From NCBI RefSeq assembly GCF_001613145.1, contig NZ_BDBU01000050.1:25842-89841 (forward strand): a stretch of DNA of 64,000 bases, read 5' to 3'. Shown piece after piece: positions 26,511-35,428 of the stretch. Each line of letters starts with the position of its first letter. Within the stretch, counting starts at the first letter, position 1. The notes below the pieces were generated by a model, which was given only the letters and a program-made list of their open reading frames with translations, did not search any database and was not told where the DNA came from. Made by a program: the position numbers and the translations under genes. Source of the DNA: Nocardia jejuensis NBRC 103114. GTDB lineage: Bacteria; Actinomycetota; Actinomycetes; Mycobacteriales; Mycobacteriaceae.

Positions 26511-27531
26511 ATGACGGCGGCCCCATGGAAATTTCTGTCCGGTGCGATCGCGGCCATCACGCTGTTGGGGGTGACGGCCTGCTCGAACGCGTCCAAGGAC
26601 GAGAACGAGATCCTGGTCTACAACGCCCAGCACGAATCCCTCACCAAGGAATGGGCCGACGCCTTCACCAAGGACACCGGCATCAAGGTGACCCTGCGCC
26701 AGGGCGGTGACACCGACCTCGGTAACCAGATCGTCGCCGAGGGCAAGAACTCGCCCGCCGACGTCTTCCTCACCGAGAACTCCCCGGCGATGGCGCTGGT
26801 CGAGAACGCCGGCCTGTTCGCCGACGTCGACCCGGCCACCCTGGCCGATGTGCCCGAGCAGTACCGCCCCTCCACCGGCAAGTGGACCGGAATCGCCGCG
26901 CGCTCCACGGTTTTCGTCTACAACACCGGCAAGCTGCCCGCCGACCAGCTGCCCAAGTCGCTGCTGGATCTGCAGCAGCCGCAGTGGAAGGGCCGCTGGA
27001 GCGCGGGCGTGTCCGGCGCGGACTTCCAGGCCATCGTGGCCGCCCTGCTGGCGCTGAAGGGTGAGGACGTCACCAAGGCCTGGCTCAAAGGCATGAAGGA
27101 CAACGCGATCGCCTCGCAGAACAATGTCACCACCATGAAGGGCGTGAACTCCGGCCAGTTCGAGGGCGGCGTGATCTACCACTACTACTGGTACCGCGAT
27201 CAGGCCGCGACCAAGGAGAGCAGCGGCAATACCGCGCTGTACTACTTCAAGAACCAGGATCCGGGCGCTTTCGTCTCGATTTCCGGTGGCGGCGTGCTGA
27301 AGTCGAGCAAGAAGTCGGAGAACGCCCAGAAGTTCCTGAGCTTCATCGCCTCTCGCAAGGGGCAGGAGGTGCTGCGCGACGGCACCTCGATGGAATACCC
27401 CGGTCTCGGCGAACGTCGCGGCCAATCCGGCACTGCCGCCGTTGGATTCGCTGGACGCGCCTAAGATCGACCCGAGCAAGCTGGATGCGAAGAAGGTCAC
27501 CCAGCTGATGACCGAGGCCGGTCTGCTCTAG
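26511..27531 (+). pseudogene. Fe(III) ABC transporter substrate-binding protein, frameshifted
   Basis: A lipoprotein of the FbpA family: signal FLSGAIAAITLLGVTAC, then EILVYNAQHESLTKEWADAF, PADVFLTENSPAMAL, WTGIAARSTVFVYN and the Tyr-rich iron site GGVIYHYYWYRDQ. From about residue 297 the frame is wrong: the run of four C at 27398-27401 should be three. As read, the protein ends at 27464 with the aberrant tail GLGERRGQSGTAAVGFAGRA. With one C removed the frame continues as PVSANVAANPALPPL, then PKIDPSKLDAKKVTQLMTE, to TAG at 27531, giving 339 residues, the family's normal length. The intact codon pattern after the break means a recent mutation or a sequencing error. The permease starts 2 bp later. 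Confidence 0.88.
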
Positions 27532-27533
27532 CC

Positions 27534-29099
27534 ATGGCTGTGCGCACGGCTGCGGCGAACCGGGCCGGTCTCTCCGGGGTACGCAGGCCCGGATTTCTCG
27601 TCACGATCGCCGCCCTGATTCTGGTGGCGGCCACCTTCGTGCCGCTGGGCTACATCGTGACCACGCTGTTCTCGACCGGCTTCCACGAGACCGCGGAACT
27701 GGTCTTCCGGCCCCGCGTCGGCGAATTGCTGCGCAATACGGTCGCTCTGGTGGTCATCACCGTTCCGGTCTGTCTGGTCGCCGGAATCGGACTGGCCTGG
27801 ATCGTGGAACGCACCGACGTTCCCGGAGCCACGTGGTGGGGCCCGATCTTCGCTGCGCCGCTGGCGGTTCCGGCGTTCGTCAACTCCTACGGCTGGGTCA
27901 GCGCGATTCCGTCACTGCACGGACTGTGGGCGGGCGTGCTCATCGCCACCATGTCCTACTTCCCGCTGGTGTACCTGCCGGCCGCCGCCACCTTGCGCCG
28001 GCTGGACCCGGCGGTGGAGGAGTCCGCGCGGGCCCTTGGCTCCGGCCCGGTGCGGGTATTCCTGCGAATCACGCTGCCGCAGTTGCGATTGGCCATCCTC
28101 GGCGGCGGTCTGCTCATCTCGCTGCACCTGCTCGCCGAATACGGCGCCTTCGCCATGATCAGGTTCTCCACCTTCACCACCGCGATCTTCGAGCAGTACC
28201 AGTCGAGTTTCGCCGGACCGGCGGGCAGCACCCTGGCCGGCGTGCTGGTGGTGCTGTGCCTGGTGCTGCTGGCCGGTGAGGCGGGCCTGCGCGGCACCGC
28301 CCGCTACGCGCGGATCGGCGCGGGCGCACCGCGCGCGGCGACCCGGGTTCGACTGGGCCCGGCGAAGATTCCGGTCTTCCTGCTGCTGTGCGCCGCCCTG
28401 GTGGCCGCGCTCGGCGTCCCGCTCTGGACCATCGTGCGCTGGCTGCGCAAGGGCGGGAGCGCGGTCTGGCAGATGGCCGATATCGGCGAAGCGCTCGGCC
28501 AGACGGTCGGATTGGCGGCCACCGCGGCGGTCATCACCACCCTGTGCGCCTTCCCGGTGGCCTGGATCGCGGTGCGCTCCACCTCACGATTCGCGCGAAT
28601 CATCGAGGGCTGCAACTACATCACCAGTTCGCTGCCGGGCATCGTGATCGCGCTGGCCCTGGTGACCGTGACCATTCGCTGGCTGCCCGCCGTCTATCAG
28701 ACGGCCGCGACGGTGCTGGCCGCGTACACGCTCATGTTCCTGCCGCGCGCGCTGGTGAGCGTGCGTTCCGGGCTCGCGCAGGTGCCGGTCGGGCTGGAGG
28801 AGATGTCGCAGGCGCTGGGGAAATCCGGGTTCGTGACGTTCTTCCGGGTCACGCTGCGCCTGACCGCGCCCGCTGCCGCCGCGGCGGCGGCCATGGTGTT
28901 CGTGGCGGTCGCCACCGAACTCACGGCCACACTCCTGCTGGCGCCCAACGGCACTCGCACCCTCGCCATGCGGTTCTGGTCGCTGTCCAGCGAACTGGAC
29001 TACGCGGCCGCGGCGCCGTACGCGCTGATCATGATCGTCACGGCGGTGCCGGTCACCTATCTGCTCTTCACTCAATCCAGGAAGGCGGCGGGAGTATGA
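27534..29099 (+). CDS. Iron(III) ABC transporter permease (fused, two halves)
   Basis: A 521-residue permease with about 12 membrane segments in two homologous halves, the arrangement of FbpB/SfuB iron permeases. Each half has an EAA-type loop: RLDPAVEESARALGSGPVR in the first, PVGLEEMSQALGKSGFVTF in the second. First segment VTIAALILVAATFVPLGYIV. It would carry Fe(III) delivered by the upstream binding protein. ATGA overlap with the ATPase gene. Iron as substrate is inferred from the binding protein's Tyr pair and the upstream IdeR-like box. Confidence 0.92.
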   Translation: MAVRTAAANRAGLSGVRRPGFLVTIAALILVAATFVPLGYIVTTLFSTGFHETAELVFRPRVGELLRNTVALVVITVPVCLVAGIGLAWIVERTDVPGATWWGPIFAAPLAVPAFVNSYGWVSAIPSLHGLWAGVLIATMSYFPLVYLPAAATLRRLDPAVEESARALGSGPVRVFLRITLPQLRLAILGGGLLISLHLLAEYGAFAMIRFSTFTTAIFEQYQSSFAGPAGSTLAGVLVVLCLVLLAGEAGLRGTARYARIGAGAPRAATRVRLGPAKIPVFLLLCAALVAALGVPLWTIVRWLRKGGSAVWQMADIGEALGQTVGLAATAAVITTLCAFPVAWIAVRSTSRFARIIEGCNYITSSLPGIVIALALVTVTIRWLPAVYQTAATVLAAYTLMFLPRALVSVRSGLAQVPVGLEEMSQALGKSGFVTFFRVTLRLTAPAAAAAAAMVFVAVATELTATLLLAPNGTRTLAMRFWSLSSELDYAAAAPYALIMIVTAVPVTYLLFTQSRKAAGV

Positions 29100-30193
29100 G
29101 TCGTCTTGTCGTAGAGAACGTGTCGAAGTCGTTCGGGGGAGCGCGGGTGCTCGACGGCATCGACCTCGAGGTGCCGCACGGCAGCGCCACGGCCGTGGTC
29201 GGTTCGTCGGGCTGCGGGAAGACGACGCTGCTGCGGGTCATCGCGGGCTTCGAGCACCCCGATTCCGGATCGGTGACGGTCGGGACGAAAAGCGTTACCC
29301 GCGAGGGCTTCACGCTCGCGGCACACCGCCGCAATATCGGATACGTGGCACAGGACGGCGCGCTGTTCCCGCACCTGACCGTCGGTCAGAACATCTCCTA
29401 CGGCTTGAACGGCGGCCTCGGTGCGAGCCGCCGCCATCGTGCCCGGGTGAGCGAACTGCTGGACATGGTGTCGCTGGACGCGTCCTACGCCGATCGCCGC
29501 CCCCACCAGCTCTCGGGCGGCCAGCAGCAGCGGGTGGCGCTCGCCCGCGCGCTGGCCCGCAAGCCCGAACTCATGCTGCTGGACGAACCCTTCAGCGCCC
29601 TCGACACCGGTCTGCGTGCCGCCACCCGCCAGGCCGTCGCCGACACCCTCCGGGCGGCGGGAATGACGAGCATCCTGGTCACCCACGATCAGGAGGAGGC
29701 GCTGTCCTTCGCCGACCAGGTCGCTGTCATGTGCACCGGCCGATTCACCCAGGTCGGCAGTCCGGAACAGGTCTACGCCACCCCCGCGGATCTGTTCACC
29801 GCCGGATTCCTCGGCGACACAGTGCTTCTCGACGCGACAGTCGGATCCGGGACCGCCGAGACCGTGCTCGGCCGGATCCCGGTGCAGCCGGGCGCGCCGC
29901 TCGGCGCGGGCGCGGTGATGATGCGCCCGGAACAGCTGCTGGCCCAGGTGGTCACCAATGGCGACTCCGGCTGTGCCACCGTGCGCGCCTTGGAATTTCG
30001 CGGCGCGGACGTCATGCTCACCCTCGATCTGGACGGTCGGGCCGAGCCCATCCAGGTCCGCCGCGTCAGCATCGCCGCGCCCGTCGTGGGCGATCGCGTC
30101 GATCTCGAAGTGCTCGGCGCCGCAGTGGCATTCAGTTCCGAGCAGTGCGCGGTCGCGGCCGACGGCGAGCGCTCGGCCATGACGAGCGTCTAG
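29096..30193 (+). CDS. Iron(III) ABC transporter ATP-binding protein
   Basis: A 365-residue ABC ATPase. Walker A VGSSGCGKTTLL, Q-loop VAQDGALFPHLTVGQN, signature QLSGGQQQRVALARAL, Walker B LMLLDEPFSALD, switch LVTHDQEEAL; the C-terminal ~120 residues form a TOBE/OB-like regulatory domain (LGAGAVMMRPEQLL) as in FbpC/PotA types. It powers the importer with the two preceding gene products. Overlaps the permease stop by 4 bp. Confidence 0.93.
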   Translation: MSRLVVENVSKSFGGARVLDGIDLEVPHGSATAVVGSSGCGKTTLLRVIAGFEHPDSGSVTVGTKSVTREGFTLAAHRRNIGYVAQDGALFPHLTVGQNISYGLNGGLGASRRHRARVSELLDMVSLDASYADRRPHQLSGGQQQRVALARALARKPELMLLDEPFSALDTGLRAATRQAVADTLRAAGMTSILVTHDQEEALSFADQVAVMCTGRFTQVGSPEQVYATPADLFTAGFLGDTVLLDATVGSGTAETVLGRIPVQPGAPLGAGAVMMRPEQLLAQVVTNGDSGCATVRALEFRGADVMLTLDLDGRAEPIQVRRVSIAAPVVGDRVDLEVLGAAVAFSSEQCAVAADGERSAMTSV

Positions 30194-30301
30194 CATCCGG
30201 TGCGCACCACGCCCGCACCCCGAATCTGGCTGTACCCCCGGGTGAGCACCTATATTGGCGCGAAGGCGATGTCCTCGCCTCGTTCGATCGAAGGAGATCC
30301 G

Positions 30302-30652
30302 GTGCGCCGCACGCTGTTCCTCATGTCCGTTCTCGTCGCCTCGCTCGCCTCGGCCCCGCTGGCCGCCGCGCAGCCGCCGGCCGACAGCGCGGTAACGGTG
30401 CGGGCCGGGTTCGGTCCGGAACAGTTCCCGATCGCAGGCGTCTCGGCCGATGTCACGCCGTGCGCGGGCGGCGCCGCGGTGCCGGTGACCACCGGCAAGG
30501 ACGGCTCGGCGACCGCACCGGTCGCCGCGGGCTGCTACCGCGTGCAGGTCGCGACCCCGTCCGGCTGCACCCTCGACGGCGACGCCACCCAGCAGGTCAC
30601 CGCGATCGCGGGCATCACCCCGATCGCGAGCTTCCGCTTCCGCTGCGCGTAG
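30302..30652 (+). CDS. Small secreted protein of unknown function
   Basis: A 116-residue protein. GTG 30302 is set by AAGGAGA 4 nt upstream. The N-terminus VRRTLFLMSVLVASL and ASAPLAAAQPP form a Sec signal with cleavage after AAA. The mature ~90 residues are a small beta-rich domain with three cysteines (TPCAGG, AGCYRV, SGCTLDG) plus one near the end (RFRCA), which could form two disulfides. I do not recognise a family. It lies 108 bp after the iron importer; whether it shares its transcript is unclear. Confidence 0.7.
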   Translation: MRRTLFLMSVLVASLASAPLAAAQPPADSAVTVRAGFGPEQFPIAGVSADVTPCAGGAAVPVTTGKDGSATAPVAAGCYRVQVATPSGCTLDGDATQQVTAIAGITPIASFRFRCA

Positions 30653-30925
30653 CGGAACGTTCTCCGGCAGGGTTCGCGCAGGCAGCGAACTCCGGTGCCT
30701 GCCCCGGGAACCGCTCCGCGGATGCCGATGCGATAACGAGAAGTGCCTGGTACCCGCACGACGGCCGGTCGGGTACACGAGCCCATCCGTATGTATTTGC
30801 AGTGGGTGTGCAAGAGCTCACTTTCGAGAGCCTGCCCGAAACGTCGCTGTTAGCCTCGATAGGGGAAAAGCTGATTCGTAGTGCGTTAGCGCGAAGGGCG
30901 TCGATCACCGAGGGAAGGTGACGAT
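30653..30925. other. Intergenic region, nothing recognised
   Basis: 273 bp between the small secreted protein and the polytopic membrane protein. No hairpin with a T-run, no tRNA and no convincing coding frame. It must hold the promoter of the downstream gene; GTTAGCCTCGATAGGGG around 30850 is a possible core, with low support. Confidence 0.3.
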
Positions 30926-32296
30926 ATGGGCGCGAGGTTCGCGTTTGCACATCCTCACGGCCAAATATCGATATCGAATATTCGCCGCCACGCAGGCATC
31001 ATCGAGGTGGCCGCGGCGTTTCTGGGCGCCATGGTCGCCGGTTTCCTGCTGATGGCTCCGCTCGATCTGGGCAGGACCGCGGAGGGGTCGGTGCTGCAGC
31101 TCGATCTCATGGTGCTGAACATGCCGCGCGCGGCCGCCGCCGGTGCGGTGTTCGCCGTCGTCACCGCGGCCCTGGTCATCGCTCTCGGTAAGCGCACCGC
31201 CTGGGTCGTCGCGCTGTGCAGCGCCGCGGTGCTGCTGGTCGATCAGACCTGGAATCGCGATGCCGTCGAAACGGGATCGATGACCACGGTCAATTACATC
31301 GATTCGATCTTCAGCGGAATACTCCTGGGCGCACTCGCCGTCGCGGTATTCGGCAAGCGCAGAGCGAATACCGCGTTTCTCATCGGCGCGCTGTCGAGCA
31401 TCGTGATCGCCGATCTCACCTCGCTGCCCGCGCCCGGCGGCGCGGCCCCCTCGGCCATCGAACGAGCGTCGAGCGGTTCACCGTCGCTGTGGCTGCTGTT
31501 CGGCGCGGTGGTGGCATTGGCGGTGGGCGTTGCCGTGCAACGGAACGAGTCGACGCTCGACGACGAGAACGCCGACCTGCCGATAGGCCCGATCTTCGCG
31601 GCATTGCTGCTGGTCACATCGACCGCTGTGGTCACCGAGTGGTTCGTCAGGCACGCGGGGACATCGCTGCAACTGGCCGCGGCGACCGTCGTGATACTCC
31701 TGGCCGCGGGTCTCGCGGCGCTGTTCCTGCCGGGCCGCGACGGAACCCTGGTCCTGCTGGCCGTGGCCGTGGCGAACGCGGGCAGCGCGATCGTCGCGGT
31801 GCCACGCCCGGACTGGACCGAACCGCTGCCGCTCGTGCTGATCATCGCGGGCCTGTACGCGGGTCGCCGCTGGCCGACGCCCCGTCTGGCCATCCTGGGC
31901 ATCGCGGCGCTGTCGGTGTTCGCGGCGCTCACGGCCGGCATCGGGCGGCAGAACCAGCTCGTCCCGATCATCGGAATCACGGCGGTCGGACTGCTGATCG
32001 GCTACAGCTTCGGTGTGGTGACCCCGCGTGCCGCGCCCAGCGTGATGGCGGCGATCGCGGTGCTGCTGGTTCCCTGTCTCGTCGTCGCGGTGCGCGGCAG
32101 CGGCTTCGGCCGCATCGCGTACTCGCCCCGCTGGTACCGGGCGGTGGATCAGACGGCCTCGGCGGTGCCGGGCTGGACGGCGCTGGCGGTCACCGCGGGC
32201 TGCGGGTTCGGGATTTATCTGCTGTACCGGCTGCGGCCCGAGCACAGCACCTCCGCACCCCTGGAAATCGCTCGGAGACCTGTGCCGCAGGGCTAG
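30926..32296 (+). CDS. Polytopic membrane protein of unknown function
   Basis: A 456-residue protein with about 11-12 predicted membrane segments (for example VAAAFLGAMVAGFLLMA, AAGAVFAVVTAALVIALG, FAALLLVTSTAVV, ATVVILLAAGLAALFL, IIGITAVGLLIGYSFGVV). The cytoplasmic C-terminus is short and basic. No transporter signature or Walker motif is visible. ATG 30926 follows AGGTGA. The maleylpyruvate-isomerase-like gene starts 10 bp after its stop, so the two may be co-transcribed. Confidence 0.8.
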   Translation: MGARFAFAHPHGQISISNIRRHAGIIEVAAAFLGAMVAGFLLMAPLDLGRTAEGSVLQLDLMVLNMPRAAAAGAVFAVVTAALVIALGKRTAWVVALCSAAVLLVDQTWNRDAVETGSMTTVNYIDSIFSGILLGALAVAVFGKRRANTAFLIGALSSIVIADLTSLPAPGGAAPSAIERASSGSPSLWLLFGAVVALAVGVAVQRNESTLDDENADLPIGPIFAALLLVTSTAVVTEWFVRHAGTSLQLAAATVVILLAAGLAALFLPGRDGTLVLLAVAVANAGSAIVAVPRPDWTEPLPLVLIIAGLYAGRRWPTPRLAILGIAALSVFAALTAGIGRQNQLVPIIGITAVGLLIGYSFGVVTPRAAPSVMAAIAVLLVPCLVVAVRGSGFGRIAYSPRWYRAVDQTASAVPGWTALAVTAGCGFGIYLLYRLRPEHSTSAPLEIARRPVPQG

Positions 32297-32305
32297 TCTG
32301 AGCCG

Positions 32306-32899
32306 ATGGCGGACAAGTCGACCGTGGACCCGACCGTTGACCTCGTGGAGCGGGCGGTGGCCCAGATGGGCGAGGTCATCGCCGCGATCAGCCCCGATCA
32401 GGCGCACTCGCCCACCCCGTGCCAGGACTGGGACGTGGACCAGCTGATCGGCCATATCGCCGGGCAGATTCTCGGCAGCTTCGCCGACTCCGCGCGCGGA
32501 GAGACACCGGACTGGGCGGCCGAACCCGAGGACATCGGCACGGACTGGGCCGAGGAATTCCGGGTCAGGTCCGCGCCGCTGCTCGCGGCCTGGCGCAGCG
32601 CGGAGCTGGATCGGCTGGTGCCGGGGCCCGGTGGCGAGGCTCCGCTGCGCGGACGCGCGTCGCAGCAGATCGCCGAATTCGCCATGCATTCCTGGGATCT
32701 CGGCCGCGCGACCGGCCAGACGCTCGATCTCGATCCGGAGCTGGCCGAACACGCGCTCGACTGGTCCCGCTCCATGCTGCGCCCCGAATATCGCGGCGAG
32801 GGAAAGACTTTCGGACTCGAGGTGCCCATCTCCGCGGACGCCCCGGTCTACGACCGGCTCGCCGCCTGGTTCGGGCGCGATCCGGGCTGGAAGGCCTGA
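32306..32899 (+). CDS. TIGR03086-type metal-binding protein (mycothiol maleylpyruvate isomerase/DinB fold)
   Basis: A 197-residue four-helix protein. SPTPCQDWDVDQLIGHIAGQI and FAMHSWDLGRATGQTLDLD are the two family signatures; the His of GHI and of MHSWD are expected divalent-metal ligands with an upstream acidic residue. Related proteins act with mycothiol as cofactor, which fits an actinobacterium; the reaction here is unknown. It is convergent with the lipase gene with one base between the stops. Confidence 0.88.
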   Translation: MADKSTVDPTVDLVERAVAQMGEVIAAISPDQAHSPTPCQDWDVDQLIGHIAGQILGSFADSARGETPDWAAEPEDIGTDWAEEFRVRSAPLLAAWRSAELDRLVPGPGGEAPLRGRASQQIAEFAMHSWDLGRATGQTLDLDPELAEHALDWSRSMLRPEYRGEGKTFGLEVPISADAPVYDRLAAWFGRDPGWKA

Positions 32900-32900
32900 C

Positions 32901-34196
32901 CTACCGGCCGAATCGGGTGTTCACCCAGTCCAGGGCATCCTCGAACGAGGCGTCCAGCACGCCGCGGTGATCGGCCTCCGGATAGCCGCGGTACTGCACC
33001 GGGCGTCCGCCCATGCGCTGCTGGGCGACCATGGCATCGGTGGCGAGGGCGGGCACCGTGGTGTCGGCCCGTCCCTGCAGCACCAGCAGTGGTTGTGTGA
33101 AAGCCAGTGTGCTGGGGTCGTTCTCGTTCAGGACGCGGGTCAACGCGGTGAGGTCGCCGTTGGGGGAGAAGACCTCTCCGGCCTCCAGCCCACCCCACTG
33201 ATCGGGCCGGCGCAACTGACCGATGCAGCCGGTATCGGCGAGCGCCACCATGGAATCGGCTCGGGGAGTGAGGAATCGGGCCGGATCCACGGCGTGCACC
33301 GTTTGCGCGCCGCGAATGATCAAGGGCAGGAACGAGGTCGCGCCACCGGTGAACGAGGACGCGCTGTTCGCCGAGCCGGCCGAGGTCGCCGCCTGCGCCG
33401 CCTGCAGCCCGAGGCCCTGGTGGGAGGCCGGGGCCAGGGCCACCGCGCCCAGTAGCTCCAGTTCCGGCGCCCACTGCTGTGCCTGCGCGTCGGCGAAGAT
33501 GGCGGCCTGGCCGCCCTGTGAATGCCCCATCGCCACCCAGCGGGTGCCGATCCTGTTATCGATTTCCCTTGCGGCCCTTGCCATATCCGTCACGGCGCGC
33601 TGCTCCGCATTGCCGATCAGATAGCCGTGCGAGCCCTGGGTGCCCAGCCCCTGATAGTCGGTCTGCGCGACCGCGTATCCGGCCGCCACCCACTTGGCCT
33701 GCACCCGCCGCACCAGCGAGGTGTAGTCGTGCGCCGGATACTCCTCGGAGGTGTCCATCGACGGCGCGCAGATATCCGAGACGCCCGTGGTGCCGTGCGC
33801 CCAGGAGATCAGCGGCCAGCCGCCGGGCGGCGGCGTTCCCTCCGGGATGGCCACGGTGCCCGATACCGCGACGGTCGCGCCGCGCGGATCGACCGAGCGA
33901 TACAGCACCAGATAGTTCCGCGCCCCGGCCACGCCGGGATCGCCGGTGATCGAGCGCAACTGGATCACCGAACCGGTCCGGCCCGGAACCCGGTCGTCGT
34001 CGGGCAGATAGAACGATTGTTCCGGGGCCTCGTCGATGACCCCCGAGATCGGCATGACGGGCGTGGCGGTGGCGCTCGACGCGGTCGAGGCACCGACGGT
34101 GACACCGGTGACGGTCGCCGCGACAACAGTGGCGATGCGTCCGGGTAGCCGTCTGCGAGTGGACAGCGTTCTACGCGCGTTCTCGATGCCCGACAT
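32901..34196 (-). CDS. Secreted alpha/beta hydrolase (secretory lipase family)
   Basis: A 431-residue exported hydrolase. The N-terminus RRRLPGRIATVVAATVTGVT and the Ala/Ser-rich stretch ending ATATPVMP form a signal peptide. Nucleophile elbow GHSQGGQAA holds the catalytic Ser; ISWAHGTTGVSDICAPS is the oxyanion strand; LLVLQGRADTTVPA and YPEADHRGVLD supply Asp and His. The pattern is that of LIP-type secretory lipases acting on esters outside the cell. ATG 34196 has no ribosome site, so the message may be leaderless. Confidence 0.88.
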   Translation of the reverse strand: MSGIENARRTLSTRRRLPGRIATVVAATVTGVTVGASTASSATATPVMPISGVIDEAPEQSFYLPDDDRVPGRTGSVIQLRSITGDPGVAGARNYLVLYRSVDPRGATVAVSGTVAIPEGTPPPGGWPLISWAHGTTGVSDICAPSMDTSEEYPAHDYTSLVRRVQAKWVAAGYAVAQTDYQGLGTQGSHGYLIGNAEQRAVTDMARAAREIDNRIGTRWVAMGHSQGGQAAIFADAQAQQWAPELELLGAVALAPASHQGLGLQAAQAATSAGSANSASSFTGGATSFLPLIIRGAQTVHAVDPARFLTPRADSMVALADTGCIGQLRRPDQWGGLEAGEVFSPNGDLTALTRVLNENDPSTLAFTQPLLVLQGRADTTVPALATDAMVAQQRMGGRPVQYRGYPEADHRGVLDASFEDALDWVNTRFGR

Positions 34197-34352
34197 GCCA
34201 AGAACATACCGGTCTGTCCGAATTTTGAGCGGCAAGGCGAGGCCGATGCGGACCATACCGAGACCTGCCCGTGAGCAGCACGTCGCCGGGAAATAATCGG
34301 TCCGTCCACGGGGCGGGCGGGAGCGCGTATTCCGTGCGGCGCGCTGCCGGTG

Positions 34353-34745
34353 TCAGGCTCCCTCTGCCACCAGGCCGGAGAGGTAGTCGCGTTCGGCGGT
34401 GGTCAATGGGCGGGGTGCGCTGTCCTGCGTCGCCACCAGTGTGGAGGTGGCCGACAGATACAGATGCTCGTCGTCGCGCACCTCGTGGGCCAGAGTGAAC
34501 GAGCTGGTGCCCAGCCGGGCGACGGTGGTGGTCACGGTGACCGGCGCGAGCCGGAAGACCAGCGGCATGCGATAGCTGAGCCGCTGATTCGCCACCACGA
34601 CTCGCCATGGGGTGGAAGCGGATTCGTGCCGGGTGAGCAGGTCCGCGCGGGCTTCGTCCAGATACTGGGCGAACACCACATTGTTGAGGTGACCCAGCGC
34701 GTCCATATCGGTGCGCCGCAATTGGATGTCGTAGGAGTGCGTCAC
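34353..34745 (-). CDS. Acyl-CoA thioesterase, 4-hydroxybenzoyl-CoA type (hotdog fold), copy 2
   Basis: A 130-residue hotdog protein. QLRRTDMDALGHLNNVVFAQ carries the catalytic Asp of the 4HBT group; LDEARADLL and QRLSYRMPLVF follow. GTG 34745 overlaps the stop of the upstream thioesterase (GTGA), so the two are coupled. Two adjacent single-hotdog genes may form a hetero-oligomer or replace a double-hotdog enzyme; substrate unknown. Confidence 0.85.
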   Translation of the reverse strand: MTHSYDIQLRRTDMDALGHLNNVVFAQYLDEARADLLTRHESASTPWRVVVANQRLSYRMPLVFRLAPVTVTTTVARLGTSSFTLAHEVRDDEHLYLSATSTLVATQDSAPRPLTTAERDYLSGLVAEGA

Positions 34746-35125
34746 AGGCTCAGCCCTTCCAGCAGGGTGCGATCGCTCCGGCTCAGCGTCCGCGAGCGCT
34801 GGGTCTCGGTGTCGAACGCGACCATGGTGCAGGTGGCCGTCGAATACAGCACGTCCTCGTCCCGGATCTCCTGCTGCAGCGCGAACGACGACCCGCCCAC
34901 CTTGATCACCCATGTCTCCACCCGCACCGGATGGGTGCGATACCGCAGCGGCACCCGGTAATCGATGTCCATCTGGGCCACCACGCTCGACCCACCGAAA
35001 TCCCGCGACCAGAACAGATCGATCCGCGACTCCTCCAGATACCGCAGATGAGCCGCATTGTGCACATGCCCGTCCGCGTCCATGTCGGACCAGCGCAGCG
35101 GGCACAGATAGAGGTGTCGGGCCAT
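34742..35125 (-). CDS. Acyl-CoA thioesterase, 4-hydroxybenzoyl-CoA type (hotdog fold), copy 1
   Basis: A 127-residue hotdog protein: LRWSDMDADGHVHNAAHLRY with catalytic Asp, EESRIDLFWSRDF, then MDIDYRVPLRYRTHPVRVE. ATG 35125 begins MARHLYLCPL. It is a paralogue of the next gene and precedes it with a 4-bp overlap. The upstream frame extends into the tRNA-Arg terminator and is not coding. Confidence 0.87.
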   Translation of the reverse strand: MARHLYLCPLRWSDMDADGHVHNAAHLRYLEESRIDLFWSRDFGGSSVVAQMDIDYRVPLRYRTHPVRVETWVIKVGGSSFALQQEIRDEDVLYSTATCTMVAFDTETQRSRTLSRSDRTLLEGLSL

Positions 35126-35200
35126 CCGGCATTCATACCAAGCCCGATCCGGCGGCCTCCGCGCGAGGCGTCCCAGCGGGGGAGCGACCCCGGCAACGAA

Positions 35201-35233
35201 CAAGGCCCCGACCGGAACCCGGTCGGGGCCTTG
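35201..35233 (-). terminator. Terminator of tRNA-Arg
   Basis: Perfect 15-bp stem (35201-35215 with 35219-35233, arm CAAGGCCCCGACCGG) and a 3-nt loop. Read on the minus strand it lies 10 nt beyond the tRNA 3' end and is followed by a T-rich stretch. Confidence 0.88.
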
Positions 35234-35243
35234 CTGTTTCGCG

Positions 35244-35316
35244 TGCCCTCGGCAGGAATCGAACCTGCGGCCTTCTGCTCCGGAGGCAGACGCTCTATCC
35301 CCTGAGCTACGAGGGC
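35244..35316 (-). tRNA. tRNA-Arg (CCG)
   Basis: A 73-nt cloverleaf on the minus strand: acceptor GCCCTCG / CGAGGGC, D arm GCTCAGGGGATAGAGC, anticodon stem TCTGC / GCAGA around CTCCGGA (anticodon CCG, reading CGG), T arm GCAGG-TTCGATT-CCTGC, discriminator A. CCA not encoded. Confidence 0.95.
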
Positions 35317-35428
35317 GGGGATGGTCCCGTCCGGTCTCCCGGTCGGGCGGGGAAAGCGTATCGCATTGGGTGCGGTGCGCCAAAAACCTCGGCGGACCGG
35401 GCGTTTTCGGCCCGGTGCGCCGAGGTGG

